Source of the DNA: Erinaceus europaeus
Lineage: Eukaryota > Chordata > Mammalia > Eulipotyphla > Erinaceidae
Direction: 5' to 3'
Assembly (NCBI RefSeq): GCF_950295315.1
Contig: NC_080179.1
Span: 75,798,336-75,862,335, forward strand
Length of the DNA: 64,000 nucleotides
The position numbers and the translations under genes are program-made. A model generated the notes under the pieces. The model ran no database searches. It was not told where the DNA came from and was given only the letters and a program-made list of their open reading frames with translations. Of this stretch, positions 25,351 through 40,200 are shown piece after piece; the first letter of the stretch is position 1; every line of letters starts with the position of its first letter.

Positions 25351-28300
25351 TGCGCGTGCGCGTGCAAGCTACAGCTTCTTCCTCCCTTTTCTGTCATGCA
25401 CAAACCTTAAGTATTAAATTTGTGTAGCAAATACAGAAAAGAGAGGGGGTAGAAAGTTTTTTTTAATTGAAGAAATGTTTTATTATTCTGTTTATTGGAT
25501 AGAGACAGCCAGAAATCAAGCGAGCAGAGGTACTGTACCATAGGGGGAGACAGCACTGCTTCACTTCTCACAAAGCTTTTCCCCTATATTGGGGGCCACA
25601 GGCTCAAACCCAGGTCCTTGGGCATTGTAACATGTGCACTCAATTAGGTATGTCACCACCTTGCTCTGAAAGTTTTTTTTTAAATCTGCAGTGAACTATA
25701 AATTCAACTAGCTCCATACAGCTATAATGTAAAAATTTTCCAACGTTTTAATAAAGTACAAGTTGAAGGAAGAAGTGGAAGTTATCAAAAAAGACCCTAA
25801 ATATAATTTTTCCATCTATCAAATAAACCCAAATAGCCTGAGGAAGAAAGAAATAGCTTTTTAAAGTTGCTTTCAAATCTCATTTTAAAAATACAGATCA
25901 TTTTGGTTCACTTTCTTTGGAAATCAGATAAAATCTCAGACTCATTCCCTAGACTGTAGAAGTGACTATTAGAGATCTTCTGAGGATATTTTCCGGGGGT
26001 TATCCATGATGCTTACCTTTTATCTGATAGAGACTGTTCTCTTGATATATTGGCTATTTGGGGTCTATCAGCTGTCATACTATAGCAAAAATGTTGCTTT
26101 AAGAGAGTTCTTGTTTTCAACTATTAGCAGATGGAACAACTAATTTGACAAGCTTTACTTATTTTTGAAACTCTTAAGTATTTTATATGTGAGTTACTGA
26201 TCGTATAAGAATATGCTTTGGGGCATACTTGTGGTTTGAAAATACATAGTTGTCGGGCCAGGCAGTGGTGCACCTGATAGAATGCACATGTCAACACGCA
26301 CAAGGACGCTGATTCCAGCCCCCAGCCCCCAACTGCAAGGGGAAGCTTCATGAGCCAAAGCAGTGCTGCAGGCCTCCCTCCCCTCCTTTCGATTCTATCC
26401 TATAAACAATCAAATAAACTATTAAAAAGAAAAAAAGGGACCAGGTGGTGGTTCCGTCTGTAGATCACATGTGCCTTACTGGGTGTGAAGTCCTGGGTTT
26501 GATCCTTTACACTCGTGGGAATGCTGCGGACAACACCAAAGACAAGTCCTGAAGGGTGGCATTGTCCTTGGATATCTCTGTCTCTCTCCTCCAGCTCCCT
26601 CACTCTGATGATAATCTCTTAGAATAAAATTAAATCAGGCTGGGGAAGCCACTTGGTAGTATCATGCATACACGGGGGGGGGGGGGGGGCGGACCAGGGT
26701 CGTTTCCTGGTGCCGTATGAGAAATAGAAAGGTTAAGTGGGGTATAAAGTAAGTGCTAGACAGGGTAAAACACGTCACTTTATTATTACTTACATAGCTT
26801 CTTGCTCAGAACTAGGAATTCAAATATAGACTTGATATATAGCTACAAATCAATGATTTATTGTATAGTGAAATTAAAATGAACTGTTTTTGTCTCTCTA
26901 GCTTTCATAGTAACCACCCAAGTAAAAGATTTTGTATTTTTAAGAAGCACTCAGAAAATCTCAGGTAACTAGTAGATCCTTTTGTTTGTTTCTATTGAAA
27001 ACTTTATATAATAATCTTCATATAGCAGAATTTTATCTATACTTTATATACAATAGTCTTACATTTAATGTGTGTGTTTAATAGTCCTTATTACAGTCAC
27101 AGAGCTGTGTAGCCATCACCACAGTTAATTTTAGTGCATTTCATTCTTCCATAAAGAAACTCTGCCCATTAGTGGTCACCCCATTTTTTAACTATCTCTA
27201 TCCCTAAGCAACCTCTAGTCTGCTTTCTGTCTTTGCCCATTTTGGAGTATTTCAAAAAAAAAAAATAACAGATTCAAGTCGTTGTTTTCCTTTTGCTGAG
27301 TTACGCGATGCTATTTTCACTTTGAGGCCATTATGAATATTCTTGCTAAAAACTCTTACTGGTCCTGTGATAGTTACTGTAATGTCAAGGAACTTAAGCT
27401 TTGGGCTTCCACCGTGATCAGCTGCTTGCGTTATGTCAATGTTCAGGGAGAATAAATTCATCTTGGATGGTGGCTGTTGTGAGACTCGGTCAAAATGATG
27501 TATGGGTAAACCTTTGGCATAGGTCACACAACTGATGGCAGCTACAACAGTGATCTATAAAGGCCATTACTGCACTTCCCTTCTGACTTTTTTCCTTACC
27601 CAAAGTAATATTAGATTGTAAACTCTGCTAAAACACTACTATTGCCAGTCATGATGATATTTGTGATGCTTCATAGTACTTGCTAAATATACACTGAAGG
27701 AAGGAAGGCTGTAACCTTACTTTGCAGACAGGCAGAAGCACAGATAGCAACATATTGAAGTGACTCAAGTTATTAGTGGAGCCAGGCCTGGGTTGTAGGG
27801 CACTTGATCCCTAGCTTCTGGCAACTGGTAGGAAAAAAAGTTTGTAAGTTAAGATTCTTTCTGTAAATAAGTAATAGCTCAATTTGGATATGGCTGTGCT
27901 ATTTCCTATCTAATCACTCCAGTTATATCAGTTTATGTGACAAAAATGCAAGTAACAAGTTAAATAGAAAATCAAGGAAGAAGAATCATTGAATTCGAAC
28001 AGAAATTTTCATTAAAGATTATGCTTTTGTATGATTTCTTCTTTTTTTTTTAATAGGGGCATTACTCTAGTGTGCCTTGATTGTGATTTCGTAAGTGATG
28101 TTTCTGGCTTAGATAACATGGCTACACACTTAAGTCAACATGAAACGCATACATGCCAAATTATACTAGACAAAGGTAAGTACATATGGTTGTGTTACTT
28201 TATGTTTATCCTAGTATTTTTGGACAACCACAGTATGGCCTCTTTACTAAGTCATTATTCTTACCATATTTCATGTGCTATTTTAAATATAAAACTTTTC

Positions 28301-31300
28301 TTCTAATTTCAGTTTCTGTTTGTATCCCAACTTCTGAACATCTTTCTGAGTAAGTTTAACTTTTTATTCAGTGCATTTTACTTTGATGGATATTTAGCAC
28401 TGTTGCATTTAAAAGTGTGTCATTAACAGGGAAAAAATGCTAGAGGTTTTTTTTTTAAATTAATTAATTAATTATTTTTTTAACTGCTTGTTGAAATAGG
28501 TTCCTGCTCTCTTGAGCCTGTGACCTAGTACAAGGCAAGTTGGAAGTTCCTAAGCTCAAAGTTCTGAGGTGGTTTCTTACACAAAGGCAGTTAAATCAGT
28601 CAAGTTCATGACACCAGCTCTCATTAGCCAGCCCTTTTCAGCTTTGAATGGGACACTAAATTCTTACTCCACCTTATCTTTGTGTCGTTGGCCCTTCCTT
28701 AAATGTTTTTTCTCCAGTTTCTCTCCAAAAATAACTTTTCCCCCCTATGACCATCTCTTTGTTTAAAATCATTTGTGTTTTTCTCTGCTATATTGCCTGA
28801 ATAGTACATTCCAAATGATAAAAGTGTTTGTCTTTTTGTCTGTTTGCCTGCTTTCTTAATTTCTTACAAGACTAAAGTTTTTAGGCCAGGTGATTGTCTT
28901 CTCCTTTACTTGTTGTCTGTCATTGTGCTATTTTTTTCTTATTTTTCAGATGCAGAAGCAACCCAGAGATTTCAAAGCATGTCCAGGGTACCCCCAGACA
29001 GTGTCCTCCTTCGATGGACACCAGTGGTGCCTATTCTGTCTTTCCAAGGAACATGATTATTTTGACTGGGGGGCCTGCTCTAAGTTGTGGTCTCAAGAAA
29101 TCAGGTCTTGAGGAGACTTCCTTCCTTCTTGGCTGGCCCCCTGTCGTAGAGCCGGTGCCGAGTTAGGCGGAGCCTCCTCCAGTCTAACCAGATTGAGTAC
29201 AGCCCCCCACTGTGACCTTTGCTTCTTGATTTTAAACTTTGGGGCCGCTTCTGACCGAGGAAAGTCCATCCTGGCTGAAGTGCAGTCACAGACTGCTGCC
29301 TCTTACTGCTTCTCTAACATGACTGTGCTTCGAGGAGCACAAAAGTCCTGCTGTGAGGCAGCCGAGTTGACAGTCTGTCCTTCCAACAACAGTTCTCTGC
29401 GACTGTGCCCCCAAATCGCAGTGATTTATACTGGCCTTTAAAACATGTCACTAAATACCAGCTCTCTGTTTTTTCAAAAATAACTATTCTCAGATTTTTT
29501 TATTTAAAAAATTCATTTAGCTGCTCAGTTTTAATATACTCCAAATTTGTTGCTGTATTTTTAAATATTTTTTAAACATGTTAAGCTTTGTCAAGAACTT
29601 TAAGTTCCATGAAATTTTCCCCATAGCACCTACTCATGACTTGAAGTTTATGACTATAATTAGATTGTTGTCCCTAACATTAGACATTATTTACCCTCTG
29701 TCTTATTTTTGGATTATTATAGTTAATATCTTCTTACATATTTGATGTTTAAAGTATAAAGAATCAGCAAAACCTCTTCTTGCAGACCTAAAACATATTT
29801 TAATGTTTATATATCTACACATATAAAACATAGTATTTACTCAGCCATTAATTTAATTATTTTGAGTAAAGTGACATCTATAAAATGGGGCCGGTAAAAC
29901 ACTTGTTTCTTTCATATACAGTTATATATGTCCCTATATATTTGTATATTTCTAAGATCTGATACGCTTATCTTAATGACATTGAATATAGAGCTGCTAG
30001 GCAATCTTAATACTCTTATTTTCTCTCAATAAAATTGTATTGTTTAAGTGTGTCAGGAATTATTTACTAATAAAAAATTTAAATAAAAGTGGTAGATTTT
30101 ATCATATAACTAGGAGCATTGCTTTGTTTTATAGACGTCTGATTACTTAGCCCGTACACTGAGAGCTAGCCATATCATTCAGGCCATAGTGCATTTCTCG
30201 CTCCAGCACAATTAAAAGGCCATTATACTACACCATTTGATAAAATTTTAATGACAAGCTAATTGTCTTTTGTAATATTAATTGCCACTACTATATACAG
30301 GTTCTGGAAGTGTAACTCAGTTTTTTTTTTTTTTCATTCAACCACTTCAATTTTACCTTGAGACTAATTTAAAATCAATTTATTATATAATATACATTTC
30401 ACAATTATAATAAAGAGTTGATTAGTTTTAAATTTTTTAATTGATTTCTACAATAATATGTGAAAAATTCCCAGAAGCTTCAAAAGTGACTTACCTTTCA
30501 GTAAGTGTACTTAGCAATATACTTACTAGTTTTGTCCTTACTTGTCCCTAGGAAATTTTGTTACTCACCCTGTTTCTTCTCAGTTTTAAGTAGCACTTTA
30601 GGGGGCAGGGCAGTGGTGCATTTGGTTGAGTACACATGTTAAGGTGCTTCACGAGCAGTACTTCTCTGTCTCTCTCTCTGTCCCTCCCTCTCTCTCTCTC
30701 TCTCTCTATCCCTGTCCTTTTCCCTTTCCCTCTCAATTTATATCTGTCCTACCTAATAATATTTTTTTTAAAAGAAGAAAAAGGAGGGTCCGGGCAGTGA
30801 CACACCTGGTTAAGTGCACATAATACTATAAGTAAGGACCCAGATTTGAGCCCCTGGCTCCCCCCGTGTCAGGGAGGACACTTCACGAGTGGTAAAACAC
30901 TGTCTACCTTGCCGTCTCTCCTTCCCCTCTTAGTTTATTTCTGTCCTAGCAAATACAATTGAAAAAAAGGGGGAAAATGCTGCCCAAGTGGTGGTTCATC
31001 ATGCAGGCACTGAGCCTCAGCTGGCGGCTACTTAAAGAATTGCTAATAGTATCTACGTATGTATTTTAACTTTGCTCACAAACAACAGCTTTGTCTCATT
31101 TTTAGCAGAGGTTGCTTTTGTTGTTTACAGAAGCTCATGATTCAAAAGCATGGTAGATTATAGTCTTGGAACCACAGTACGGGAATACTGCCTTGTGCTC
31201 TTTTGTAAGACTGTTTTATAGTATCTATCAAGTTCATTTTCTTAAAGTTTAAACTTAAGGTTCTATCACATAACTTTTTTTTGAATGGCTTAATATAAGC

Positions 31301-31937
31301 CTCTTAAGGCAGTTGATATAAGTTTGATTATAGTTATAGGGTCATTATTAACTTGGTGCTAATGAGTTTTAAACTAAAGTCTGGTCCCTCCTTACCATCA
31401 GTCAGTCCATTTATTGTGATTCATTTGGGACCGTCCTTATTTCTTCCACTCTAACTGTACAGAAACTTATCTATTTTATTTACTTATTTGTTTATTTGAT
31501 TATTTTACCAGAACACTGCTCAGCTCTGAATTACGGTAGTGCTAAGGATGGAGCCCAGAGCTGCAGAAACTCAGGCATAAATGTTGTTTGCATAGCCATG
31601 GTGCTGTCTTTCCAGACGCCTATCAGTTCATTCCAAATGATTTGTTCACCTGGCTAGGCTCAGTCGCGCTTTGTATATGTGCTTTCAGCGACTGCAGAAT
31701 ATCAAAATATTGAGTTCTTCTCAATAATAAGAATATTTATATATGTATATACAAAAATATTATAAATATTATTATATAATATATGGAGTAATAATAAATT
31801 ATTCTCAACAGAAATTACATGACTCTTTACATTTAGTACAATATAGATAACCATTCCATGCATGAGACGCCATCAGAGTCCCAGGTTCAATCCCCAGCAC
31901 CACCATAAAGCAGTGATGTGCAGTGCTCTGGTTTAAA

Positions 31938-31968
<31 letters not shown>

Positions 31969-34900
31969 CTTTGAATGACCTTTCCATATATTTTGTTGAC
32001 AATGAACACTGACTCCTGAATTTCTGTGTGCAAGACGTGTCAAGTTCTAAATATGGAGGCATGAGTTTGTGTCACTAGGGTAGTTATAGAATAAGGCGGC
32101 CCGGAATGCAGGCACTGAGTCTGCATCCCCATTTGGCCCTGGGATCCACTAATGCCATGTAGTTAGTACTTTTATGTAACTGTTGTGGAATGATATACCA
32201 GGAGATAATTCAGACTCATTCCCAATGAGAAATGCGGTTTTACTGTCTGTACACTAGCAACTAATTCCTTATCAAACATGCAAGCATAGAGTACACTCTT
32301 TAAGACAGATTAGAAATTTGGGGGTTTTGTGAGATCTGGCTGGGCTAGTGGCTCTTTCTGTGGACTAGGACACAGACAGACAGAGTTTGCAGGTTCAAAA
32401 CCTGTACTTCCCAGAAGATGGTCATTCGCTACGGTTAAAAAAAAAAAAATTGGGGGGGTTTTATGTTCAAAAATGTGTTTACTAGTAATTCTTTACTTCT
32501 GTCTCCTTTTCCTCATTTCTTTCCTGCCTCTAAAAGAAATTGGGTCAAGGTGGCTCAGCAGAGTTACACCTGTGTAAGAACCTGGGTTCATCCTCTTGCA
32601 CCACTGTAAAATAAAACTACTTCTGCTAAACCTGTAACATTTCTAAAACACATAAATGAAGAGCCAGAGACACAGCTCGGCCTCTCAGAGCACCAACTTG
32701 CATACTGGGACCCCACAGAGATGGCAGGCTAGACAGTGATCAGGTCTTTCTCTTCCCTCGTAATAAATACATCTTCTTTTTAAAAAAAATTTTAAATACA
32801 TTTCACTACTTTCTATGAAATTTTGACCTTCGAAGGATTTAGTACTCTATAGTCACAATACAAATTATATAATCATAAATAATCAAAAAGCCACAGTATT
32901 CTCATTTAGCAGAAGACCAAAAACAAACCAGACATTGAATTTCATTTTAGTTCATTTTGGACTTGCCTCTTTCTTTGAACTTTGAATGTATCTGCAATTC
33001 AAATTATGAGAAATCATGTCCTTGTATTTTCCTGCCATGGATATGACAATGTCAAACAAAATCTTCAGCAGCTGTAAAAATTTTTTCTTTTTTTAACAAA
33101 GACGCAATATATTTACACCTGCTAGGTAATTTCAAGTGAGTCGTTCGTGACTGTGCATCGAGGTGTGGGGGTTTCTGGCAATAGGAACTTCTGCTCTTGA
33201 TATCCACTAAGCAGTGAACAGTGGGAGACTCAATGAAAGAGGAAAAATTTAACTTTAGCCTTTCATTTCAGGCAAACTGCAGCAACTTCTGCTGGTGATT
33301 CTGGTGTTACAACAGTTCTTCCAGTCTGTTAATGCTAGAGGTGGTTGCTTAGGGAATGTACATTAAACATTCAGAGCTTAATTCAGTATCGCCAACAAAA
33401 TAAGAAAGAAATAGGACACTAGGGGTGGCTCACACCGTAGAACACAAGATATAGAGCTCGAGGACCCAGGTTCAAGCCTCCAGTCCTGAACTGCAGGGGA
33501 AGCTTCATGAGCAGTGTGCTGCTGCACGTGTCTCCCTTTTCTGTCTCTATCTCCCCGTCTCTCACTTATCAAAGAAAAAGGGCAACTTGACTTCCGGGAA
33601 CGTAAGGTCATGCAGTAACCAGCCTCAGTGATAACCGTGGAAATGACAGATAGGACCCTAGTCTGGCACTAAAACCTTCTGAGGGTCTTTTTTGGGGGTT
33701 GAGGGGTTGGTGTTCACATTTCTTTTTTTTTAATTTTTATTTTATTTTATTTATTTATTCCCTTTTGTTGCCCTTGTTGTTTTTTTATTGTTGTTGTCGT
33801 CGTTGTTGGATAGGACAGAGAGAAACAGAGAGAGGAGGGGAAGACAGAGAGAGGGAGAGAAAGACCGACACCTGCAGACCTGCTTCACCGCCTGGGAAGC
33901 GACTCCCCTGCAGGTGGGGAGCCGGGGGCTCGAACCGGGATCCTTATGCCGGTCCTTGTGCTTTGCACCACCTGCGCTCAACCCGCTGCGCTCCCCCGCC
34001 CGCCTCCCGGTGTTCACATTTCTACATCTACCGTGTTTCTCTTGCTTCCCTGTCACACTGCCTTTTTACCAGCTTCTTTCCTCTGTCTAGATTTCTTTTC
34101 TCCTTGTTGCTCTGTCTCCCCTAGCGATATATGACCAGATCACATACACGCTCACAAGTGGGTAGACCGCTTCATGTTAGAGCAAATAGGGCTAGACTGG
34201 CAGCCAGAATTAACGTCAGCTGTATGATGTGTCAGTTGAAGATACAGCAGTGGAAAAGCTCCCACTACACAGCCCCATCTCTAGCCCACCAGGGTGTAGA
34301 TCGGCCAGTTCTCTGCCCCCCACCCCCATGTCAGCACGGGGCCTCCCAGCTGCTGCTCCAGCCTCCGAGGGGCAGTAGCAATAGAGACTCACAGTTGCAT
34401 TTGGTGAGCCTCAGGTGAGTCCTCTCCTCCCTTCAGCTGTCTTTTTGTTGGTAAAAACAGCAGGACTGTTACCAGCCCCTCGGGAATAGATACGCCTGAG
34501 CCCCAGGAGTCTCTCCCTAGGCGCCTCTCTGTCCACGAGCCACAGGTGTTTGCACTCACCAGTGATCTGGTGGGTTCCCCAAGTCCTTCTAGTCCTGTCT
34601 TGTTGCGGTCCCAGGCGGTCTCCTTTGATATTCCTAGTTGACCCAGGAGAGGGGAGGAGAGCAGGGTAGCTGCCCATGCTCCATAGCCCCACCTCCACAA
34701 GCTCCCCCCTGCACACGTTTCTAAGAATCTATCTTGCACACTCAAGTAAATTTTGGCCCGTAGATTGATTCCTGACTACCCTTAACAGCAATAGTAGGTC
34801 ACATTTACTGAGCACATACGGTGTGTCATACACAACTCTAATATCTCCACGTGCTTGTTGCTTTATTTCAGTTTTTTTGTTTGTTTTGCCATCAAGGTTA

Positions 34901-37258
34901 TCACTGGGGTCTGTGTCCTGTTCCCAGATGGCCAGTTCTCCTTTTCCTTTGGATGGGGGCAGAGGGTGGAGGAAAAAAAGCTTAGTGCATCCCTACCAGA
35001 CCACTCCAAAGGTGTGCAGCTTCCCCCCAAAGGTACGGGACTGAGGTCACTGCGCATGGCAAGGTGTATGCTCTACCAGGTGCACCGCCGGGCCCCCGCT
35101 TCTAAGTTACCTGTCACATGTAGAGTTTCTGCACAGCACACCCTTCACCAACTGACAGCTTCCTCCGCCTTCACTCACTGAATGCTCACTGTTAATGTGC
35201 TGTTTTTGTGGATGAGATAACTGAGGTAGAGATGAACACTTTGGCCAGGGTCACATGGCTACTAATTGGAGAGCACCAATTTAAATTTTTTATCATTCAT
35301 TTTCAGAGTCTAAACTTATGACTTGTTCCACTACACTCTTTTGCTTCTCTGGTTGTGCCTTTGTTAGTTTCAAGTACTTTTTTTGTTTGTTTGCTTAATT
35401 CAGACCAGAACATTACTCAGCTGTGGCTCACGGTGGTCCTAGAGATTGAACCTGGGACCTTTGGAGCCTTGAGCACGAAGCTGTTTTTGCAGAATGATGA
35501 GGTTATGCAATCTCCCCAGCCTTGCCTTCTTTATGCTGTGACTTAGCAACTGGGTGGGACTGAACTTCAGTGTGAAAGCCTGCTGTTTCTAGAGGTAGAT
35601 AGGCTGCCACTGTCAGGAGCCCTGGGACCAGAAGCTAGTCTTTTTTTTTTTTTAATTTCTTTATTGGGGAATTAATGTTTTACATTCAATAGTAAATACA
35701 ATAAGTTTGTACATGCATAACATTTCCCAGTTTTCCATATAACAATACAACCCCCACTAGGTCCTCTGTCATCCTTCATGGACCTGTACTCTCCCCACCC
35801 ATCCACCCCAGAGTCTTTTATTTTGGTGCAATACACCAATTCCAGTTCAGGTTCTACTTTTTTTTCCTTTTCTGATCTTGTTTTTCAACTTCTGCCTGAG
35901 AGTGAGATCATCCCATACTCATCCTTCTGTTTCTGACTTATTTCACTCAACATGAATTTTTCAAGGTCCATCCAAGATGGGCTGAAAACAGTGAAGCCAC
36001 CATGTTTTACAGCTGAGTAGCATTCCGTTGTGCATATATTAAAGTTGATTAGCCAGAATCACTTAGCATGGGAAACATCTAGAGGCAGAGTGATCAGTTA
36101 AGCCATTTTGCTGTGCCCAGTGTGCTTGTATGGAATCCCAGTTCATAGCAGAGTGTGGCAGAAATCTGAAGTTTAACTAGACGGTGGCGTACCTGGTTAG
36201 GGCACAAGGACCCAGGTTCCAGCCCCCAGTCCCCACCTGCAGGAGGCGAGCATCACAAGAGGTGAAGCAGGGCTGCAGTTCCCTCTCAGGTGCTGTCTCT
36301 ATCCAAAGGAAATAATAAATGTTCAAAAGGAAGAAACGTGAAATAGAAGGGTTGTTTCTAATTCTAGCCCTCTTGCTATTTCAGGCCCTTTAGGACGGAT
36401 TATCTCATCTATAAAGTGGGGACACTTGGATAGTAAAAATCTTTTAGGATTCAAATCTAATACACTGATGCTTCCAAATTGAATTTTATGTGAAAAGCAA
36501 CAGCCAGCAGTAAAATAAAGGGATCGTGCTCTGAACGTGTACGGTTGAGCCAGCCTGAGTGGCGCGGCTGTCACAGACCTTCATGTCCAGACCGCCTCAT
36601 TGTTCTGTGACCTGTTTGTCCTCCGGCTGAGAGATAACTCACCTGGAAGAACCTGCCTCCCACCCCAGATCAAGCCCTGGCACCACAATGGAGGGCCATA
36701 TGGGTAGGGGAGAAGCTCCATGGAGCAGAGCTCTGGTCTCTGTCCCTTTCTTTGTCTCACTTTACCTGAAATAAAAAGCTGAGCCAGAAGCAATAGTAAT
36801 GTCCATATGTAATGTCCCAGTGCCACACAAGTACGCACACCTCATAGCCTATCTTCATTAATGCCACTGCTATTCTTTCCATTCAAGGCAAACACTTGGG
36901 GCTGGGGGCACGCTCCCTATCCTTATCCTACCATCTTTACCCAGCTGGTCCTTATAGCCCGAGAGTGACTTGCTTACCTTACTCTTCTCCACAGACGCAG
37001 CTTCTTCACTTGAGATCCTTCAGACCGTTAATCAGAACCCTCAGATGGAGGCCTCGGCTTGGCTCCACTACTAGCTAGCTGATATGCGCACTTAATCACA
37101 CTTTCCTGGTAGCTCTGTAGTCAAGTTCTCAGCACCTTCCTGAGCACAGTAGTCAAAACCTCCCCTGGTGTGACCCTTGCTCTCTTGGATTTCATCTTCA
37201 ATTATTCTTGTGCCCTATGTTCTAATCACAAGAGACCACTCAGCCTCATCTCACTGCT

Positions 37259-37293
<35 letters not shown>

Positions 37294-40200
37294 CCAGAGC
37301 ATCGCTCTGGCATGGGTGATGTGGGGGATAAACTCAAGATCTCATGCTTGAGAGTGCAGTGCTTTATCCACAGCACCACTCATGCTGCTCTGTCCTAAAC
37401 TCTTTCCCCCTGCAAATCTAAATTTGTTCTGTCTTCACTGCTTTCTTGCTCTTCATTGTGGCTCAGTCCCTTGTACAATTGTTGCATCACTGTCTCTTTT
37501 CAGACACTTGACACAGCTCTGAACTTTCATTCAGTCCACTTCATGACACCACACTAGCTGCTTAAAATAAGGGACTCTTTGCATGGGAACTTCCCAACAT
37601 AGTGCCTCATGAATTCTAGTCACCTTTACCTCTCAGAACAGTCAGAGATGATGCATCAGATGTTCAACTGTTAATTCTATTTTTGAAAATGTATTTATTT
37701 TCCCTTTTGTTGCCCTTACTGTTTTTTCATTGCTGCAGTAGTAGTAGTAGTTGTTGTTGTTGTTGGATAGGACAGAGAGAAATGGAGAGAGGAGGGGAAG
37801 ACAGAGAGGGGGAGAGAAAGAAAGACACCTGCAGACCTGCTTCACCGCCTGTGGGGAGCCGGGGGTTCGAACCGGGATCCTCACACCGGTCTTTGCGCTT
37901 TGCGCCACGTGCACTTAACCGGCTGCTCAACTGTTAATTCTTAAGTCTCATTACTACAGTTAATTTTTCTCCTTTAACTTGTACCTGCTTTAATATACAT
38001 ACATACATACATACATACATACATACATGTGTATATATATACTTGAAATAGAGACAAATTGAGAGAAGGGAGGGAGATAGACCTACAGCGCTGCTTCACC
38101 AGTCATGAAGCTTCCCCGCCACCACCAGCAGGTGGGGATGAGGGGCTTGAACTCAGGTCTTTGCTCAACCAGATGCACCACCGCCCAGCACCTTTTTGTG
38201 TGTGTTTGTTTTTCTTTTATTGTGAAAGGAAAGGCCTGAACTGAAATTCACTTACTTATCTATCTTTTTTAAAGGGAGAGAGAGAGAGAGAGACAGAAAC
38301 CCAAGAGCTACTCTGCTGTGGTACATGTAGTGTGAGGGCAGAGTGGAGGGCGTCAGCCCTGCGCCTTCGCATGCAAGTCCTGTGCTCTGCTGCCGAGTGG
38401 CTCCGCTCCTGCAATCTTCAGTTTAACTGAGTGTCTACGTGGGAAGTCTTGAGAACTGACTGACTTTGGCACACCTCTATTCAGTTTTTCATTCTTGTTT
38501 TTATGAGTACGCTTACAGATATCCTTACATTGACAAGTCTACCTTTAGAAGCAGAAATTTTGTCTTTTAAATGTGACTGGAGGAGAGAACGTGGGTTGGC
38601 TGAAGTGATGGGAACATTTCCCTTCTTAGCTCCTGCCCGCCCACCCCACATGTTTATAGTTTGAATGAACCCTCAAGAGAACACACACATGTCATCACGT
38701 CAAAATATTCATGTCTCCGAAGCCTTGGCATGGTCACCCAGTCTGTGGAAAGGTGCAAATAGGGAAGTGGGCTTCACTTTCAGCACTGTCTCTAGCACCG
38801 AGCAGAGAGACAGACCGTAACAGGTGTAAAGACAGCAGGCGCTCACTGAAGTCTAGGTCTTGAATGATCTGTTACTGAAATCGACTGCTGTCGCTCTTCC
38901 CGGTCTCTTTACGCTAAGATCTTGCGGCAGTGTTCTGTGTTAACTGCTCTGCTACATTTTCCTGTAAGACGTGAGTGGAGCAGTCACCAGCAAGCAGTGT
39001 AGTTAGCTAGTGGTAGGTCATGAGCTCAGAACTTTGAGCTTAGTGGCTTTCACTGTCTTTTCCCACACTATTGAATATATCTCAAATGACGACTGTGTCA
39101 CCAGGTGTCTTTGATGAGTGAGAATTGTCGGTAAGAACTTTTTTCCCCCAAAAACTGTTACTGATGCAAAATAGTTCTGTTAAGAATGCTCTGGTAGTTT
39201 AAAAAAAAAAAAAAAAAAAAAAAACCACGCTGCCCATTTTAGTGATTTACGTCTCGGTGACATTTTGCATTATGTGTTTTGCTTTTTTTTTTTTTTTTTT
39301 TTTTTTGGCACAGGGTGGGGGGAGTGGGGGAGAGGGTTCTGTATGGTTTTTACTGGTTCTTTTAGTTCTATTCCCCATAAACCGAATACCACTTTGAATA
39401 TAGCCACAAACCAAGACCTATTGTTTTGATAACTTGTTATTTTCTACCATTTTTTCCCCAGTAAAGTGAAGGGTAATAAAACACTTGTCACTAACCTCCT
39501 TCGCAGAGATAGAGGACTCAGTTTCTCCAAATTGAAATACCAACAATAATAGTATCAGGCCTAACAGCTGGCATTTTAACTGCTACACAAAATTAATTTA
39601 TTTAGAATAACCATGTGAACATTATTAACATACTCAATTTATTTTCAAGGCTTTTTATCATACTAGTATTGTTAGAAGAATATATAATTTGATAACATTT
39701 TCAAAAGTGAGCAAAACAGGAAAATTATTTTATTTTTCAAACAGTTATTATTAAATGCTTAGAAATAAAAGTGCCGGCATGCAAATTTACTACAAAATTT
39801 TATTAGCCTGGAACCTATTTCTTCAAACTATTTTATATACTTTTATCTTCATACAAGTTATTCTTAAAACTACTATTCTCACATAGAACCCATTAAAGTG
39901 ATCAAGCTGTAATGTACCTTCGGTATGAATATGGTTGCTCACATTAACTGCATGAAAAAGTCTTTGCTTATTGGGCTAAAAACCTTTAGCCCAATAAGCA
40001 ATTACCACTTGCACATTTTGTCAAATCTGGTACATTTCATGCATTTACATGTGATAAATTGGTTGTAAATGATTGTGACACACAACGCAAACTGTGCTTC
40101 TGTGAAAAAGGACACACCATTCAAAAGTTTTCTTAGCCTGGGAGGTGGCACAGTGGATAAAGGTCCTGAGTTCAATCCTCAGCAGCACATGTGCCAAAGT

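Noticed and set aside
33699..34124. 141-codon ORF with the [17 protein letters not shown] string
   Set aside because: The same peptide recurs at many places because it is the antisense body of SINE family A.
34110..34760. A CpG-island promoter or a separate gene on the minus strand
   Set aside because: The ORFs (up to 118 codons) show no domain, no splice pattern and few CpG; more likely an old repeat.
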